A DNA stretch of 25,693 nt from JBFWWW01 sp050245975 (GTDB taxonomy: Bacteria; Pseudomonadota; Alphaproteobacteria; Rhizobiales; Hyphomicrobiaceae), in assembly GCA_050245975.1 (NCBI GenBank), contig JBFWWW010000033.1, positions 1 through 25,693 on the forward strand. Reading direction: 5' to 3'. Under the pieces are notes generated by a model, which saw nothing but the letters and a program-made list of their open reading frames with translations, was not told where the DNA came from and searched no databases. Of this stretch, positions 1 to 7,767 are shown one piece after another (position 1 is the first letter of the stretch; each line of letters opens with the position of its first letter). Position numbers and translations under genes: made by a program.

Positions 1-150
1 ACATTTCACAAGCCGTTGACGATGGCCGCACGCCTGCTGATGACGGAAATCAGGGCGCTTACGACCGAGATGATGCGGACCGGGCGCTGGAAGGCGCGGC
101 CGCCCGCGCCGACCACGGGCCGATCACGCAATCAGGCAACCAGGCGCTGA
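1..150 (+). CDS. possible 3' end of an unidentified gene (partial)
   Basis: A plus-strand frame is open from the first base to a TGA at 148-150 and gives 49 residues, ending in an Arg/Pro/Thr-rich basic tail. No family is recognised. It would end 27 bp before the convergent stop of the pyrophosphatase gene, which is a normal arrangement. In GC-rich DNA a 49-codon open frame can easily be chance, and other frames here are also partly open, so this is a weak call. Confidence 0.25.
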   Translation, partial: TFHKPLTMAARLLMTEIRALTTEMMRTGRWKARPPAPTTGRSRNQATRR

Positions 151-177
151 GACCTCGGGTGCATCGAGATGGGCGCA

Positions 178-717
178 TCAAGATTTTGTGCCCGCTTGAG
201 CGCGATCCATTGCGGCGCGGATCAGGTCGCGTGCCTCGTCGGCGCTGCCCCAGCCGAGCAGCTTCACCCATTTTCCCGGCTCGAGATCCTTGTAGTGGGA
301 GAAGAAGTGCTCGATCTGCCGGCAGAGAATGTCGGGCAGATCGGTGTAGTTGGAGACGTGACTGTATCTCTGCGTCAGCTTCGTCGCCGGCACCGCGACG
401 ATCTTCTCGTCGCCGCCCCCGTCATCCTCCATTTTGAGGACGCCGACAGGACGAACATTGATGATCGCACCCGGTACGATGGGTCGCGTATTCGCAACGA
501 CGACGTCGATGGGATCGCCGTCCTCGGACAGGGTGTGCGGAACGAAGCCGTAGTTTCCCGGATACCGCATCGGCGTATAGAGAAACCGATCGACCACCAG
601 AGCGCCCGACAGCTTGTCGAGTTCGTACTTGATCGGCTCGCCGCCGATCGGAACCTCGATGACGACGTTGACATCGTTTGGCGGGTCGAGACCGGCAGGT
701 ATCGCGTCGAGGCGCAT
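178..717 (-). CDS. ppa: inorganic pyrophosphatase (family I, soluble)
   Basis: Hydrolyses pyrophosphate to two phosphates in the cytoplasm, pulling biosynthetic reactions such as nucleic-acid synthesis and acyl-CoA activation forward. The 179-residue product has the usual length of bacterial family I enzymes. The metal-binding signature DGDPIDV is at residues 66-72, after the conserved RYPGNYGFVP stretch at 51-60. The ATG at 717 is chosen over an upstream in-frame start at 783 because the protein then begins at the family-typical MRLDAIPAG and a GGGAG-like ribosome site precedes it. It lies 28 bp downstream of the acyl-CoA dehydrogenase gene on the same strand, so the two may be co-transcribed. 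Family assignment is very secure. Confidence 0.95.
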   Translation of the reverse strand: MRLDAIPAGLDPPNDVNVVIEVPIGGEPIKYELDKLSGALVVDRFLYTPMRYPGNYGFVPHTLSEDGDPIDVVVANTRPIVPGAIINVRPVGVLKMEDDGGGDEKIVAVPATKLTQRYSHVSNYTDLPDILCRQIEHFFSHYKDLEPGKWVKLLGWGSADEARDLIRAAMDRAQAGTKS

Positions 718-745
718 GCGAGGCTCCCGGTTAAATGTCCACTGG

Positions 746-1903
746 CTAATAAGACCTGGGCATGCCGAGCACATGCTCTGCAAGATAGGACAGGATCAGA
801 TTGGTCGAGATCGGTGCCACCTGATAGAGCCGGGTCTCGCGAAACTTGCGCTCGACGTCGTATTCTTCCGCAAAACCGAACCCGCCATGGGTCTGGATCG
901 CGGCGTTGGCAGCCTCGTTGGAGGCATCGGCGGCGAGCAGCTTCGCCATGTTGGCTTCCGCGCCGGGGTTCTCGCCGGCCTCGTACAGGCGGATCGCCTC
1001 ACGCACCATCAGCTCGGCGGCGCGCATGTTGGCGTAGGCCCTGGCAATGGGGAACTGAATGCCCTGGTTCTGGCCGATCGGCCGCCCGAAGACCCGACGC
1101 TCCTTGGCATAGGCCGCCGCCTTCTCGATCAGCCACTTCGCATCGCCGATGCATTCGGACGCGATCAGGATGCGCTCCGCATTCATGCCCGAGAGGATAT
1201 AGCGGAAGCCCTTTCCCTCCTCGCCGATGAGATTTCCGGCCGGTACGCGGACATTGTCGAAGAAAACCTCGGTCGTCGCGTGGTTCATCATGGTGCGTAT
1301 CGGGCGGATCGTAAGCCCGGCCTTCAGCGCCTCGCGCATGTCGAGGATGAAGACCGAGAGCCCGTCCGTGCGCTTGGCGACCTGATCACGCGGCGTGGTG
1401 CGGGCGAGAAGCAACATGAGATCGGATTGCGCGGCGCGGCTCGTCCAGATCTTCTGGCCGTTGACGACATACTCGTTGCCCTCGCGCCGGGCCGTGGTGC
1501 GAAGCGCCGTGGTGTCGGTACCGCTCGTGGGCTCCGTTACGCCGAATGCCTGCAGGCGCAGCTCGCCCGACGCGATTTTCGGCAGGTACCGGCGCTTCTG
1601 CTCGTCGGACCCATGCCGCAGCACGGTGCCCATCACATACATCTGCGCGTGGCACGCAGCGCCATTGCAGCCGTTGCGCTGGATCTCCTCCATGATCACG
1701 GCAGCTGCCGACAGCGTCAAACCGGCGCCGCCATACTCTTCGGGGATCAGGGCCGAGAGAAAGCCGCTGCGCGTCAGTGCCGCAACGAACTCTGTCGGAT
1801 AGGCCATCTCGCGATCGAGCTTGCGCCAGTATTCCCCGGGAAACTCGGCGCAGAGCCTGGCGACGGCCTCACGAATCTCGGCGTGGTTCGGCGGCTGTGT
1901 CAT
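746..1903 (-). CDS. acyl-CoA dehydrogenase
   Basis: FAD-dependent alpha,beta-dehydrogenation of an acyl-CoA, with electrons passed to ETF; the substrate cannot be read from sequence. The 385-residue protein carries acyl-CoA dehydrogenase signature 1 (GVTEPTSGTDTTA, residues 121-133) and the C-terminal HGGFGFAEEYDVER segment (about 339-352). The usual C-terminal YEGT motif, which supplies the catalytic glutamate in short- and medium-chain enzymes, is replaced by QVAPIST (361-367). The base may therefore come from elsewhere, as in other subfamilies. Start ATG 1903 has GAGGAG just upstream; an in-frame start at 1948 lacks this. It sits 150 bp after the DUF1501 gene, with a hairpin between them, and 28 bp before ppa. 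Confidence 0.92.
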   Translation of the reverse strand: MTQPPNHAEIREAVARLCAEFPGEYWRKLDREMAYPTEFVAALTRSGFLSALIPEEYGGAGLTLSAAAVIMEEIQRNGCNGAACHAQMYVMGTVLRHGSDEQKRRYLPKIASGELRLQAFGVTEPTSGTDTTALRTTARREGNEYVVNGQKIWTSRAAQSDLMLLLARTTPRDQVAKRTDGLSVFILDMREALKAGLTIRPIRTMMNHATTEVFFDNVRVPAGNLIGEEGKGFRYILSGMNAERILIASECIGDAKWLIEKAAAYAKERRVFGRPIGQNQGIQFPIARAYANMRAAELMVREAIRLYEAGENPGAEANMAKLLAADASNEAANAAIQTHGGFGFAEEYDVERKFRETRLYQVAPISTNLILSYLAEHVLGMPRSY

Positions 1904-1973
1904 GGGCTCCTCGCAAGACTTGGGTGACCGACGTTGCGACCGCGTCACGCATCGTCATACCCGTGATCCCGCG

Positions 1974-1999
1974 CGGCCGCCAAGACGTATTGGCGGCCG
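1974..1999 (-). terminator. perfect 10-bp hairpin between DUF1501 and acyl-CoA dehydrogenase genes
   Basis: CGGCCGCCAA, a 6-base loop, then TTGGCGGCCG forms a perfect GC-rich stem. It lies about 55 bp after the stop of the DUF1501 gene and 70 bp before the acyl-CoA dehydrogenase start. No T-run follows on the minus strand, so it is either a weak or Rho-assisted terminator, or an mRNA-stabilising structure. Confidence 0.45.
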
Positions 2000-2053
2000 G
2001 CTCCGGGGACCCCTTATCCATCCACGATCGGGTAGGCGGATGTGTTCGGCCGG

Positions 2054-3277
2054 CTACGTGAGGAGATCGGACTGCGGCCGGGCCCCGGCACTGTCCGGGA
2101 AAATGCCCGTCGTCAAGGCGCCATCGGGTATGCCCAGGTGGTCCCGCAGGACGCCTTTGGCGATGCTGCGCAGATCGCGCGTCGGCGCGACATCGCGACC
2201 TTCGTAGAGCTTGGCATCCGCAAGGCCCGGCCAGTCGGCCAGCACGTGTCCGCCCCGGACTGCGCCGCCGAGCAGCAGGGCAACTGTTGCCATGCCATGG
2301 TCGGTCCCGCTGGTGCCATTGACCCGCGCGGTGCGGCCGAACTCCGTGACGACCAGAACCGCCGTCTCGCCCCAGGCCGCGCCCATGCCATCGCGGAACT
2401 CACGGATGGCTGCATCGAGACCGCCGAGGCGATTGGCGAGCTGCCCGGCCACGACGCCTTCGTTGGCGTGCGTGTCCCAACCGTCGTAGCTCAACGCGCC
2501 GACGCGCGGTCCGTCAGCGGACGAGAGGAGCTTCGCCGCCGCCTGCGCGGCCTCGGTGAAGACGCGCATCGGCTGGGCTTTGGCGCCTGCTCCGGCCGCC
2601 GCGGCGGGATCGACGCTATTGAGCGTCATACCTTCGGACAATGCGGCAGCCAGCGCGGGGTCCGTGTGCTGATAGAGATCGAGCAGGCGCGCCAGCGTCT
2701 GGTCGCGCAGCGGCAGCGCGTTCACTTTCGGAATCCAGGAGAGAACGGGCGCCTTGCCGCGCATGACCAGCGGCACCGTCGCGCCGATGGCAAGCCCGTT
2801 GGGTCGCACACGGCCGCTATCAGGCAGCCGAGCGAGGGCACGGTTGAGCCAACCATCCTCGATACGCCCGGTGCCGGGAAGGCCGCTCTCCAGAACATCC
2901 TGGCCGTCGAAATGCGAGCGGCCGCGATAGGGCGAATGCACCGCGTGGATGACGAGCGCTTCCTTCTTGAGATAGAGCCCGTGCAGGAACGGCATGTTGG
3001 GATTGAGGATGAAGAATCCGTCGAGCGGCAATCCGGCTCCTGAGCCATCCGCAGTCAGCGCGAGCCCCGGTCGCAGCCGCTGGTAGTCCGGATCGCCGGC
3101 GGGGGCGGCCAGAGACAGCCCATCGAGGCCGCCGCGCAAAACGACCACGAGAAGGCGCGGATCGCGTGTTCCGGCCGCCGATGCGATGCGCGGCAGGAAG
3201 CCCCACATGGCCAGGCTCACGGCACCGCCAGCCAGCAGTGCGCGTCGGGTCAGCATCTGATCTTCGCAGCAGGACAT
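2054..3277 (-). CDS. DUF1501 family protein with Tat signal peptide
   Basis: A 407-residue exported protein of the DUF1501 family. The family is related to the alkaline phosphatase/sulfatase fold, and its biochemical role is not settled. A twin-arginine signal is visible: LTRRALL at 9-15, a hydrophobic stretch, and a cleavage site after IASA at about residue 34. The RGGLDGLS and SHFDGQDVLESG stretches and a late ...EFGRTARVNG...DHG segment are typical of the family. The ATG at 3277 is preferred because GGAG lies 6 bases upstream, inside the end of the DUF1800 gene. That leaves only 3 bp between the two genes and suggests translational coupling. DUF1800 and DUF1501 proteins are very commonly paired in bacteria. 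Confidence 0.9.
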   Translation of the reverse strand: MSCCEDQMLTRRALLAGGAVSLAMWGFLPRIASAAGTRDPRLLVVVLRGGLDGLSLAAPAGDPDYQRLRPGLALTADGSGAGLPLDGFFILNPNMPFLHGLYLKKEALVIHAVHSPYRGRSHFDGQDVLESGLPGTGRIEDGWLNRALARLPDSGRVRPNGLAIGATVPLVMRGKAPVLSWIPKVNALPLRDQTLARLLDLYQHTDPALAAALSEGMTLNSVDPAAAAGAGAKAQPMRVFTEAAQAAAKLLSSADGPRVGALSYDGWDTHANEGVVAGQLANRLGGLDAAIREFRDGMGAAWGETAVLVVTEFGRTARVNGTSGTDHGMATVALLLGGAVRGGHVLADWPGLADAKLYEGRDVAPTRDLRSIAKGVLRDHLGIPDGALTTGIFPDSAGARPQSDLLT

Positions 3278-3280
3278 GGC

Positions 3281-4747
3281 TTATCTCCGCTGAAATTCGG
3301 GGCTCATTACCAGCAGCTCGAAACCCTGTGCTCGGGTCTCCGCACGAGCGACGGCGCTTCGCGTGTCCCCACCGAGCCGCTCGCCCAGCAGGTCGTCCGC
3401 CAGCGCACGCGGGTCAGCCGTCGCGTCGACACGGCGCGCCGCCATCTCCGATACCCTGAGCCGTTCGCGCACTGCCGCAGGCGACGTCCAGGCGTCATTG
3501 CCGTCCGGCCAGCCCTTGGGCGAAGGCGGCTGCCAAAGCGGTTGCCCCAGCGCAGCACACAGTCGCAGGGTTTCACCGTCAGCGAGGCGGATGCCGCAGC
3601 CGCGCACGACGGCGATGAGGAAGTCGTAGGGCGGCAGGGCCACGCGTGCCGTCGCCTGCCAGGATTCGGGCGCCTCGATCAGCGTCCGTGCCAGCGCGCG
3701 CAGGTCCCCATCCGTGCTGCGGAACGAAGTCTCGAGGCGCGTCACGACGGCCGCCGGTGGATCGTCCCCGAGAAAATGGCGCGCAAATTTCGCAGCGATA
3801 TGGCGCGCCGTCTCCGGACGGCGGGCCATATCGGCGAGCACGGCCTCGCCCGTTTCAACGCCACGATCACTGTATCGGCGCCCCGCCACCGTGCGCTCGC
3901 CGGGTTCATGGCGCATGGGCGCGAACATGAAGCGCCCGGGGTCTTCGCGCTGCTGGTTGAGTCCCGCCACCGTCCACCCGGTCAGCACGCGGGCAAATTC
4001 CGTCACATCGGCTTGCGTGTAGCCGCCATCGACGCCGAGCGTATGCAGCTCAAGAATCTCGCGTGCGAGATTTTCGTTGAGGCCGCGCTTGCGATTCATG
4101 CCGGCGCGAGAGTCCGGACCGATCGAAACCTGATTGTCGAGATAGACGAGCATCGCGGGATGCTGCTCGACGGCCTTCAGCATGTCGCCGAACCGGCCGA
4201 GAACATGAGGGCGGATAGCCTCGCGCTCGAACGCGCCGGCAATACCGCGAACGGGCGCCTTGGTCACCGAAACACAAAAGTGGTTCGACCAGAACATCAC
4301 CAGGCGCTCGATGAAGGCATCGTCGGTCGTGGTCGCGCGCTGAAACCGTGCTGCCGCATCGGCTCGAAAGGCCTCGCGACGTATACGGCCGGGCTTGATC
4401 GCAGGTTCGCCGGCCTTGGTGGACTTTTCTGCCTGAGGCCCCGGCGCATCCTTGGCCGCCGGCGCAATGCGGTCGGACTTGGTGGGTGGAGCGGCCCCGC
4501 CCTGCGGGGTGACACCGGCCGCGGCCGCCATCTCGCGTGCTTTCCGGACCTCCCGCTGCGCTTCCATGGCCTCGGCAAAAATCTCGTTGCTCGGCCGCAG
4601 GTCGTCCGTATTGGCCAGAAGCGCTCGCGCAGGCTCCAGACTGGCGAGCAGGTAGCCGCGTGGGTCGTGGGAAATCCGGGCCACGTCCCCGGGTCGCGCA
4701 CCCAGGCCAAAGCGGCTGACAGCGATAGCGGCGTCATGTGTCGGCAT
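3281..4747 (-). CDS. DUF1800 family protein
   Basis: A 488-residue protein of the DUF1800 family, function unknown. It starts MPTHDAAIAVSRFGLGARPG, and the hallmark FWSNHFCVS (152-160) and later LHTLGVDGGYTQADV segments are visible. Residues about 70-125 form a low-complexity Ala/Pro/Lys-rich linker splitting the N-terminal part from the main domain. No signal peptide is evident at the chosen start. The ATG at 4747, preceded by GGAGCC, is chosen over an upstream start at 4903 because the upstream 52 residues look like non-coding Arg-rich sequence. It overlaps the ribosome site of the DUF1501 gene and is divergent from the first LIV transporter operon. Confidence 0.9.
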   Translation of the reverse strand: MPTHDAAIAVSRFGLGARPGDVARISHDPRGYLLASLEPARALLANTDDLRPSNEIFAEAMEAQREVRKAREMAAAAGVTPQGGAAPPTKSDRIAPAAKDAPGPQAEKSTKAGEPAIKPGRIRREAFRADAAARFQRATTTDDAFIERLVMFWSNHFCVSVTKAPVRGIAGAFEREAIRPHVLGRFGDMLKAVEQHPAMLVYLDNQVSIGPDSRAGMNRKRGLNENLAREILELHTLGVDGGYTQADVTEFARVLTGWTVAGLNQQREDPGRFMFAPMRHEPGERTVAGRRYSDRGVETGEAVLADMARRPETARHIAAKFARHFLGDDPPAAVVTRLETSFRSTDGDLRALARTLIEAPESWQATARVALPPYDFLIAVVRGCGIRLADGETLRLCAALGQPLWQPPSPKGWPDGNDAWTSPAAVRERLRVSEMAARRVDATADPRALADDLLGERLGGDTRSAVARAETRAQGFELLVMSPEFQRR

Positions 4748-4899
4748 TGGGAGGCTCCGCGCATCCAGTCGGGGAACGGGCCGGCGCGGGCATTCCGTCG
4801 CGCGTCTTGGCACCCCTCGGTCCGACCTGGCGCGGCAGATCGCCTTGACGGACGTTACCGAGAATATCCGGGACGCGCGTATACAAGCGAATCCCCGTG

Positions 4900-4916
4900 C
4901 CAAATGTCACATTTGG
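4900..4916. promoter_or_regulatory. candidate operator dyad in the divergent DUF1800/livG promoter region
   Basis: CCAAATG-TCA-CATTTGG is a perfect 7-bp inverted repeat. It lies in an otherwise GC-rich 261-bp non-coding stretch (4748-5008) between two divergent operons. A GTATAC core, common in GntR-type operators, lies about 16 bp to the left (4879-4884). No regulator gene is next to it, and no convincing -35/-10 pair was found. Confidence 0.45.
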
Positions 4917-5008
4917 ATTGCGGAGCTGTGACCGCTTGATCTTACGCTCAGAACAGTCGAAAAGAGAACCTGACGACCAATTCACCTTTGGCCCGGATCC
5001 GGCGGCGC

Positions 5009-5764
5009 ATGGATAGTGAGTACATTCTGCAGACCAGCGGTCTTACCAAGGAGTTTGCCGGCTTTACCGCCGTCAGGAATGTCGATCTCCGCGTTCGGCG
5101 CGGCAGCATCCATGCGCTGATCGGCCCCAACGGCGCCGGCAAGACCACCTGCTTCAATCTCATCACCAAGTTCCTCCAGCCAACACATGGCCGGATCGTC
5201 TACAACGGGCGCGACATCACGAGCGCCCGCCCCTATGCGGTGGCACGGCTCGGCCTCGTGAGATCGTTTCAGATTTCCGCCGTGTTCCCGCACTTGACCG
5301 TGCTCGAAAATGTCCGCGTCGCCCTGCAGCGCGCGCTCGGGACCTCCTATCACTTCTGGAGACCGGAAGCGTCGGTCGAAATTCTCGACGACCGGGCCGG
5401 CGAACTGCTCGATGCCGTGGGCGTCAGGGACTTCGCCAACCGGCTGGCCGTCGAGCTTCCCTACGGCCGCAAGCGCGCTCTCGAGATCGCGACGACACTG
5501 GCGCTCGATCCCGAGATGCTTCTGCTCGACGAGCCGATGGCGGGAATGGGCGTCGAGGACATCAAGCGAACCTCGGCGCTCATCCGCGAAGTGTCGAGGA
5601 ACCGCACCGTGCTGATGGTCGAGCACAACCTGTCCGTGGTCGCAGACCTGTCCGATCAGATCACGGTGCTCGCGCGCGGCGAAGTGCTGGCCGAAGGAAA
5701 CTATGCCACCGTCTCCAGGGACCCGCGGGTCGTGGAAGCCTACATGGGGACCGGACATGCCTGA
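5009..5764 (+). CDS. LivG-type ABC transporter ATP-binding protein (first system)
   Basis: Cytoplasmic ATPase of a branched-chain amino acid/amide/urea-type (HAAT) importer. In the 251-residue product, Walker A GPNGAGKTT is at 39-47, a LivG-style degenerate signature LPYGRKRALEIA at 150-161, Walker B MLLLDEP at about 170-176, and the H-loop in MVEHN at 203-207. The ATG at 5009 is chosen over an in-frame TTG at 4988 because the latter adds only a basic, non-conserved octapeptide; the ribosome site is weak for both. It is the first gene of the operon and overlaps the next gene by 8 bp. Confidence 0.92.
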   Translation: MDSEYILQTSGLTKEFAGFTAVRNVDLRVRRGSIHALIGPNGAGKTTCFNLITKFLQPTHGRIVYNGRDITSARPYAVARLGLVRSFQISAVFPHLTVLENVRVALQRALGTSYHFWRPEASVEILDDRAGELLDAVGVRDFANRLAVELPYGRKRALEIATTLALDPEMLLLDEPMAGMGVEDIKRTSALIREVSRNRTVLMVEHNLSVVADLSDQITVLARGEVLAEGNYATVSRDPRVVEAYMGTGHA

Positions 5765-6464
5765 GCCTCAGCTTTCGGTCCGCGACGTTCACGGCTGGTA
5801 TGGCGAAAGCCACATCCTGCACGGCATGACGTTCGACGTCCGGCCCGGCGAGGTGGCAACGTTGCTCGGCCGCAACGGCGCCGGCAAGACGACGACGATG
5901 AAGGCCGTCATGGGCCTTCTCGACAATCGCAAGGGATCGATCGTCTTCGACGGCAAGGAGCTGATCAACCTCAAGGCCAACCGCATCGCGCGCCGCGGTA
6001 TTGCCTACTGTCCCGAGGAGCGCGGCATCTTCGCCAGCCTCAATGTCTGGGAAAACCTGACATTGCCGCCGAAGATAACCACGGAGGGCGGTCTCTCGAT
6101 CGAGGACATCTACCGCCTGTTTCCGAACCTGAAGGAGCGCTCGTCGAGCCAAGGCACAAAGCTGTCGGGCGGCGAGCAGCAGATGCTCGCCATCGCACGC
6201 ATCCTGCGCACAGGCGCACGGTTCCTCCTTCTGGACGAACCGACGGAAGGGCTGGCTCCCGTCATCGTTCAGCAGATCGGCAACACCATCCGCATGCTGC
6301 GCGAGCAGGGGTTTACCATTCTTCTGGTTGAGCAGAATTTCCACTTCGCGGCGACGGTTGCCGACCGCCACTATGTTGTCGAGCACGGTCGAGTGATCGA
6401 CATGATCCCCAATGCGTCGCTCGAAGCGAACAAAGCAAAGCTTCAGACCTATCTTGGCGTTTGA
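5757..6464 (+). CDS. LivF-type ABC transporter ATP-binding protein (first system)
   Basis: Second ATPase subunit of the same importer. The 235-residue product has Walker A GRNGAGKTT at 38-46, signature LSGGEQQ at 136-142 and Walker B FLLLDEP at 156-162. The segment YCPEERGIF (84-92) is typical of LivF. The start ATG 5757 overlaps the end of livG (ATGCCTGA), indicating translational coupling. A longer in-frame start at 5703 would lie deep inside livG and is not supported. Confidence 0.93.
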   Translation: MPEPQLSVRDVHGWYGESHILHGMTFDVRPGEVATLLGRNGAGKTTTMKAVMGLLDNRKGSIVFDGKELINLKANRIARRGIAYCPEERGIFASLNVWENLTLPPKITTEGGLSIEDIYRLFPNLKERSSSQGTKLSGGEQQMLAIARILRTGARFLLLDEPTEGLAPVIVQQIGNTIRMLREQGFTILLVEQNFHFAATVADRHYVVEHGRVIDMIPNASLEANKAKLQTYLGV

Positions 6465-6471
6465 GTTTCAT

Positions 6472-6478
6472 AAGGAGG
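6472..6478 (+). promoter_or_regulatory. strong ribosome binding site of the first binding-protein gene
   Basis: AAGGAGG lies 9 bases before the ATG at 6488. An ATG at 6481 is closer but leads into a different, non-homologous frame. The signal-peptide-encoding frame from 6488 decides the start. Confidence 0.8.
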
Positions 6479-6487
6479 AAATGCCCG

Positions 6488-7705
6488 ATGCAATCAGTTG
6501 TGAAATCTGCTCTGGCAGCGGCCGTCGCGTTGTGCGTCGGCGCTGGAGCCGCGTCCGCCCAGATTACGGACGGCGTCATCAAGATCGGCGTCATGAACGA
6601 CCAGTCCGGCCTCTACGCGGACGTGTCCGGTCCCGGTGGCGTCTGGGCTGCGAAGAAGGCGGTCGAGGACTTCTGCAAGACGACCAAGTGCGAGAAAATC
6701 GAGGTCATCTTTGCCGACCACCAGAACAAGCCCGACGTCGGCTCCAACATCGCCCGTCAGTGGTATGACGTCGACAAGGTCGATGCGATCGTCGATGTCC
6801 CCACCTCGTCTGTCGCGCTTGCGATCAACACCATCACCAAAGAGAAGAACAAGGTCTTCCTGAACTCGGGCGCTGCCTCGTCCGATCTGACGGGCAAAGC
6901 CTGCTCGCCGAATACGATCCACTGGACCTATGACACCTGGGCGCTTGCCAACGGCACGGGCAATGCGATCGTCAAGACCGGCGGCGACACCTGGTTCTTC
7001 CTGACTGCGGACTACGCCTTCGGCCATGCCCTCGAGCGCGACACGGCCGCAGTCGTGGAGAAGTCCGGCGGCAAGGTTCTGGGCGCGGTGCGCACGCCGT
7101 TCCCCGGCCAGGATTTCTCGTCCTACCTGCTGCAGGCCCAGTCCTCAAAGGCCAAGATCATCGGCCTTGCCAATGCCGGCGGCGATACGATCAACTCGAT
7201 CAAGCAGGCTTCCGAATTCGGCATCGTCCAGGGCGGACAGAACCTTGCCGGCCTGCTTGTCTTTGTTACGGACGTGCATGCTCTCGGCCTGAAGATCGCG
7301 CAGGGGCTGATCTTCACCGGCGCCTGGTACTGGGACGCCAACGACAACAACCGCGCCTTTGCGAAGGAATTTGCAGCGGCCAACAAGGGCAACATGCCGA
7401 CGATGGTGCAGGCCGGCATCTACTCCGCCGTCATCCACTATCTCAAGGCGGTTCACGAGATGAAGGCTGACGGCGACGGTGCCGCCGTTATCGCCAAGAT
7501 GAAATCGATGCCCACGGACGACAAGCTGTTCGGCAAAGGCTCGATCCGCCAGGACGGCCGCAAGGTGCACGACATGTACCTCTTCGAGGTGAAGAAGCCC
7601 GAAGAGAGCAAGTATCCTTGGGACTACCTGAAGGTGCGCGCCACCATTCCGGCCGCTGAAGCCTTCCGTCCGCTCAAGGACGGCGGCTGCCCGCTGGTGA
7701 AGTAG
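6488..7705 (+). CDS. periplasmic substrate-binding protein of LIV-type ABC transporter (first system)
   Basis: A 405-residue periplasmic binding protein of the Leu/Ile/Val-binding (Peripla_BP_6) fold. A Sec signal peptide runs to residue 24 (AASA/QITDG). The mature start GVIKIGVMNDQSGLYADVSGPG matches the family, with a later PTSSVALAINTIT ligand-loop region. The ligand is not predictable: many alphaproteobacterial paralogues bind amides, urea, aromatic acids or amino acids. Its strong ribosome site and the downstream hairpin fit the usual excess of binding protein over permease. It sits unusually between the ATPase and permease genes. Confidence 0.92.
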   Translation: MQSVVKSALAAAVALCVGAGAASAQITDGVIKIGVMNDQSGLYADVSGPGGVWAAKKAVEDFCKTTKCEKIEVIFADHQNKPDVGSNIARQWYDVDKVDAIVDVPTSSVALAINTITKEKNKVFLNSGAASSDLTGKACSPNTIHWTYDTWALANGTGNAIVKTGGDTWFFLTADYAFGHALERDTAAVVEKSGGKVLGAVRTPFPGQDFSSYLLQAQSSKAKIIGLANAGGDTINSIKQASEFGIVQGGQNLAGLLVFVTDVHALGLKIAQGLIFTGAWYWDANDNNRAFAKEFAAANKGNMPTMVQAGIYSAVIHYLKAVHEMKADGDGAAVIAKMKSMPTDDKLFGKGSIRQDGRKVHDMYLFEVKKPEESKYPWDYLKVRATIPAAEAFRPLKDGGCPLVK

Positions 7706-7715
7706 CAAGCCATAG

Positions 7716-7742
7716 GCCGAGCCGGCGCAGTGCCGGCTCGGC
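7716..7742 (+). terminator. perfect 11-bp stem-loop after the binding-protein gene
   Basis: GCCGAGCCGGC, loop GCAGT, then GCCGGCTCGGC. It starts 10 bp after the stop and has no T-run. Such structures after binding-protein genes commonly stabilise the upstream mRNA or partly terminate, raising binding-protein level over the permease genes that follow. Confidence 0.65.
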
Positions 7743-7767
7743 TGCCCACCTTGCGCAGAGTCGGCCG

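Noticed and set aside
59..271. Short minus-strand frame overlapping the pyrophosphatase gene
   Set aside because: Arg/Ser-rich shadow frame out of phase with ppa, no recognisable family or ribosome site.
4886..4903. Sigma-54-like promoter (minus strand TTGGCACG...TTCGC) upstream of the DUF1800 gene
   Set aside because: The GG-to-GC distance is 11 rather than 10 bases, a spacing sigma-54 does not normally tolerate, and the -12 element is TTCGC instead of TTGC.
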